Positions 48,254-49,501 of a stretch of 49,501 nt of DNA are shown piece after piece (the first letter of the stretch is position 1; the number at the start of each line of letters is the position of its first letter). The notes below the pieces were generated by a model, which was not told the DNA's origin, searched no databases, and worked only from the letters and a program-made list of their open reading frames with translations. This DNA is from Gammaproteobacteria bacterium (GTDB lineage Bacteria > Pseudomonadota > Gammaproteobacteria > DSM-16500): the NCBI GenBank assembly GCA_013286495.1, contig JABDFQ010000011.1, forward strand, positions 1 through 49,501, in the 5' to 3' direction. The translations under genes were made by a program, and so were the position numbers.

Positions 48254-49501
48254 ATGACATATCAGCATATTAGCGTACCTGCAAATGGCGAAAAAATTAC
48301 TGTCAATCAGGATTTAACTCTCAATGTTCCTCATCATCCCATCGTCCCATATATGGAAGGTGATGGCATTGGTGTGGATATCACACCAGTGATGAAACAG
48401 GTAGTTGATGCTGCGGTGCAAAAAGCGTATGGAAATGAACGCAAAATAGAATGGATGGAAATTTACGCTGGTGAAAAAGCGACAAAAATATATGGCAAGG
48501 ATGTCTGGTTGCCACAGGAAAGCATGGATGCTGTGCGTGAATATGTCGTTTCGATCAAAGGGCCACTGACCACCCCGGTTGGTGGTGGCATTCGCTCTCT
48601 GAATGTGACATTGCGTCAGGAACTCGATTTGTATGTTTGCCTGCGTCCGGTGCGTTACTTCAAAGGAGTGCCCAGTCCATTGCGCGAACCCTGGCATACC
48701 AATATGGTAATTTTCCGCGAGAATTCCGAAGATATTTATGCGGGTATTGAGTGGGCAGGTGATACAGCGGAAGCAAAAAAAGTCATTGAGTTTTTGCAAA
48801 CTGAAATGAAAGTGAAAAAAATTCGTTTTCCGCAAAATTGTGGCATTGGTATTAAACCTGTATCCAGACAAGGAACATCGCGTTTAGTCAAACGTGCGAT
48901 TCAATATGCAATTGATCATCAACGTGATTCTGTGACGCTGGTGCATAAAGGCAATATCATGAAATTCACGGAAGGTGCGTTTCGTGATTGGGGATATGAA
49001 GTCGCGCGTACGGATTTTGGCGCCAAACCGCTGGATGGTGGTCCCTGGCATGTGTTTAAAAATCCGCAGACAGGCAAGGATATTATTATCAAGGATGTGA
49101 TTGCAGATGCTTTTCTGCAGCAAATTTTATTACGTCCAGCGGAGTATAGCGTCATTGCGACTTTGAATTTGAATGGTGATTACATCTCAGATGCACTTGC
49201 AGCTCAGGTCGGTGGTATTGGAATTGCACCGGGTGCCAACATGAGTGATACGGTTGCCATGTTTGAAGCAACGCATGGTACTGCACCGAAATACGCGGGT
49301 CAAAACAAGGTAAATCCTGGCTCACTGATTCTTTCTGCGGAGATGATGTTGCGTCATATGAACTGGAATGAAGCAGCGGATCTCATCATCAATGGCATGG
49401 AAGGTGCAATAGCTGCAAAGACGGTGACATATGATTTTGCGCGTTTGATGAAAGATGCGAAGGAAGTGAGCACATCTGGTTTCGGCGAAGCGATGATCAA
49501 G
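48254..49501 (+). CDS. icd: NADP-dependent isocitrate dehydrogenase, 3' end cut by the window
   Basis: Oxidative decarboxylation of isocitrate in the TCA cycle. The frame from ATG 48254 (AAGGA upstream) is open to the last base, 416 codons, so only the last few residues and the stop should be missing. It carries the dehydrogenase signature [19 protein letters not shown], the substrate-binding [19 protein letters not shown] with the serine that AceK phosphorylates in E. coli, and [11 protein letters not shown] for NADP. Antisense frames here are shadows. Confidence 0.96.
   Translation, partial: MTYQHISVPANGEKITVNQDLTLNVPHHPIVPYMEGDGIGVDITPVMKQVVDAAVQKAYGNERKIEWMEIYAGEKATKIYGKDVWLPQESMDAVREYVVSIKGPLTTPVGGGIRSLNVTLRQELDLYVCLRPVRYFKGVPSPLREPWHTNMVIFRENSEDIYAGIEWAGDTAEAKKVIEFLQTEMKVKKIRFPQNCGIGIKPVSRQGTSRLVKRAIQYAIDHQRDSVTLVHKGNIMKFTEGAFRDWGYEVARTDFGAKPLDGGPWHVFKNPQTGKDIIIKDVIADAFLQQILLRPAEYSVIATLNLNGDYISDALAAQVGGIGIAPGANMSDTVAMFEATHGTAPKYAGQNKVNPGSLILSAEMMLRHMNWNEAADLIINGMEGAIAAKTVTYDFARLMKDAKEVSTSGFGEAMIK

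Noticed and set aside
48314..49155. Several minus-strand frames of 78-185 residues near the right end
   Set aside because: They are antisense to the clearly coding icd frame.

Overview
The window is about 49.5 kb of a moderately AT-rich gammaproteobacterial chromosome. Ordinary housekeeping genes (hda-eno-ftsB-surE-nlpD-rpoS, dnaX-ybaB-recR, dapD-dapE, msbA-lpxK, mnmA-purB, icd) are mixed with long eukaryote-like or orphan proteins: an F-box/ankyrin protein, a second ankyrin-like protein, a pair of related helical proteins and a 699-residue helical protein. This mixture, together with PPi-dependent phosphofructokinase, a chagasin-type inhibitor and many palindromic repeats, suggests a host-associated member of the Legionellales/Coxiellaceae side of the Gammaproteobacteria. 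That placement is inference: there is no rRNA and no secretion-system gene in the window.

Layout. 1-2.4 kb: rnfB and metG fragments joined tail to tail at about 238-243, then divergent mrp. 2.6-5 kb: dcd, two related small membrane proteins, ihfB. 5-12 kb: ArnT-like glycosyltransferase, then the compact hda-eno-ftsB-surE-nlpD-rpoS run. 12-20 kb: dacB, F-box/ankyrin protein, pfp, a universal stress protein, and a FixLJ-like two-component pair. 20-26 kb: mpl, a 38-residue membrane peptide, apaG, a DUF4143-type ATPase whose start lies in an inverted repeat, a DUF255 thioredoxin-fold protein, oxyR. 26-30.4 kb: a phospholipase-D-fold protein, recR, ybaB, dnaX, 4.5S RNA and tRNA-Ser(GGA). 30.5-38.5 kb: ankyrin-like protein, TSUP permease, dapE (in-frame UGA at codon 60), dapD, yqhA family, msbA, lpxK. 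38.5-49.5 kb: I42 inhibitor, two paralogous helical proteins, a small secreted protein, a YiiX-like permuted NlpC/P60 protein, purB, mnmA, a large helical protein with a basic cluster, and icd running off the right end.

The most striking feature is a set of ten long hairpin-forming intergenic repeats, about one every 5 kb. Two of them (6824-7032 and 17347-17555) have the same 88-33-88 design: an identical 33-nt loop and perfect 88-bp arms, although the arm sequences differ between copies. Every change in one arm is therefore matched in the other. Another (25970-26373) has arms of over 160 bp, and one arm carries an extra tandem unit. In at least two places (27358-27520 and 42477-42623) a palindrome runs into the 5' end of a gene and appears to supply its start region, reminiscent of Rickettsia palindromic elements.

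Two genes expected to be essential look broken: metG lacks its 3' end and dapE has a nonsense codon. Either the genome is decaying or the assembly has errors at these points, and read-level checks would decide.
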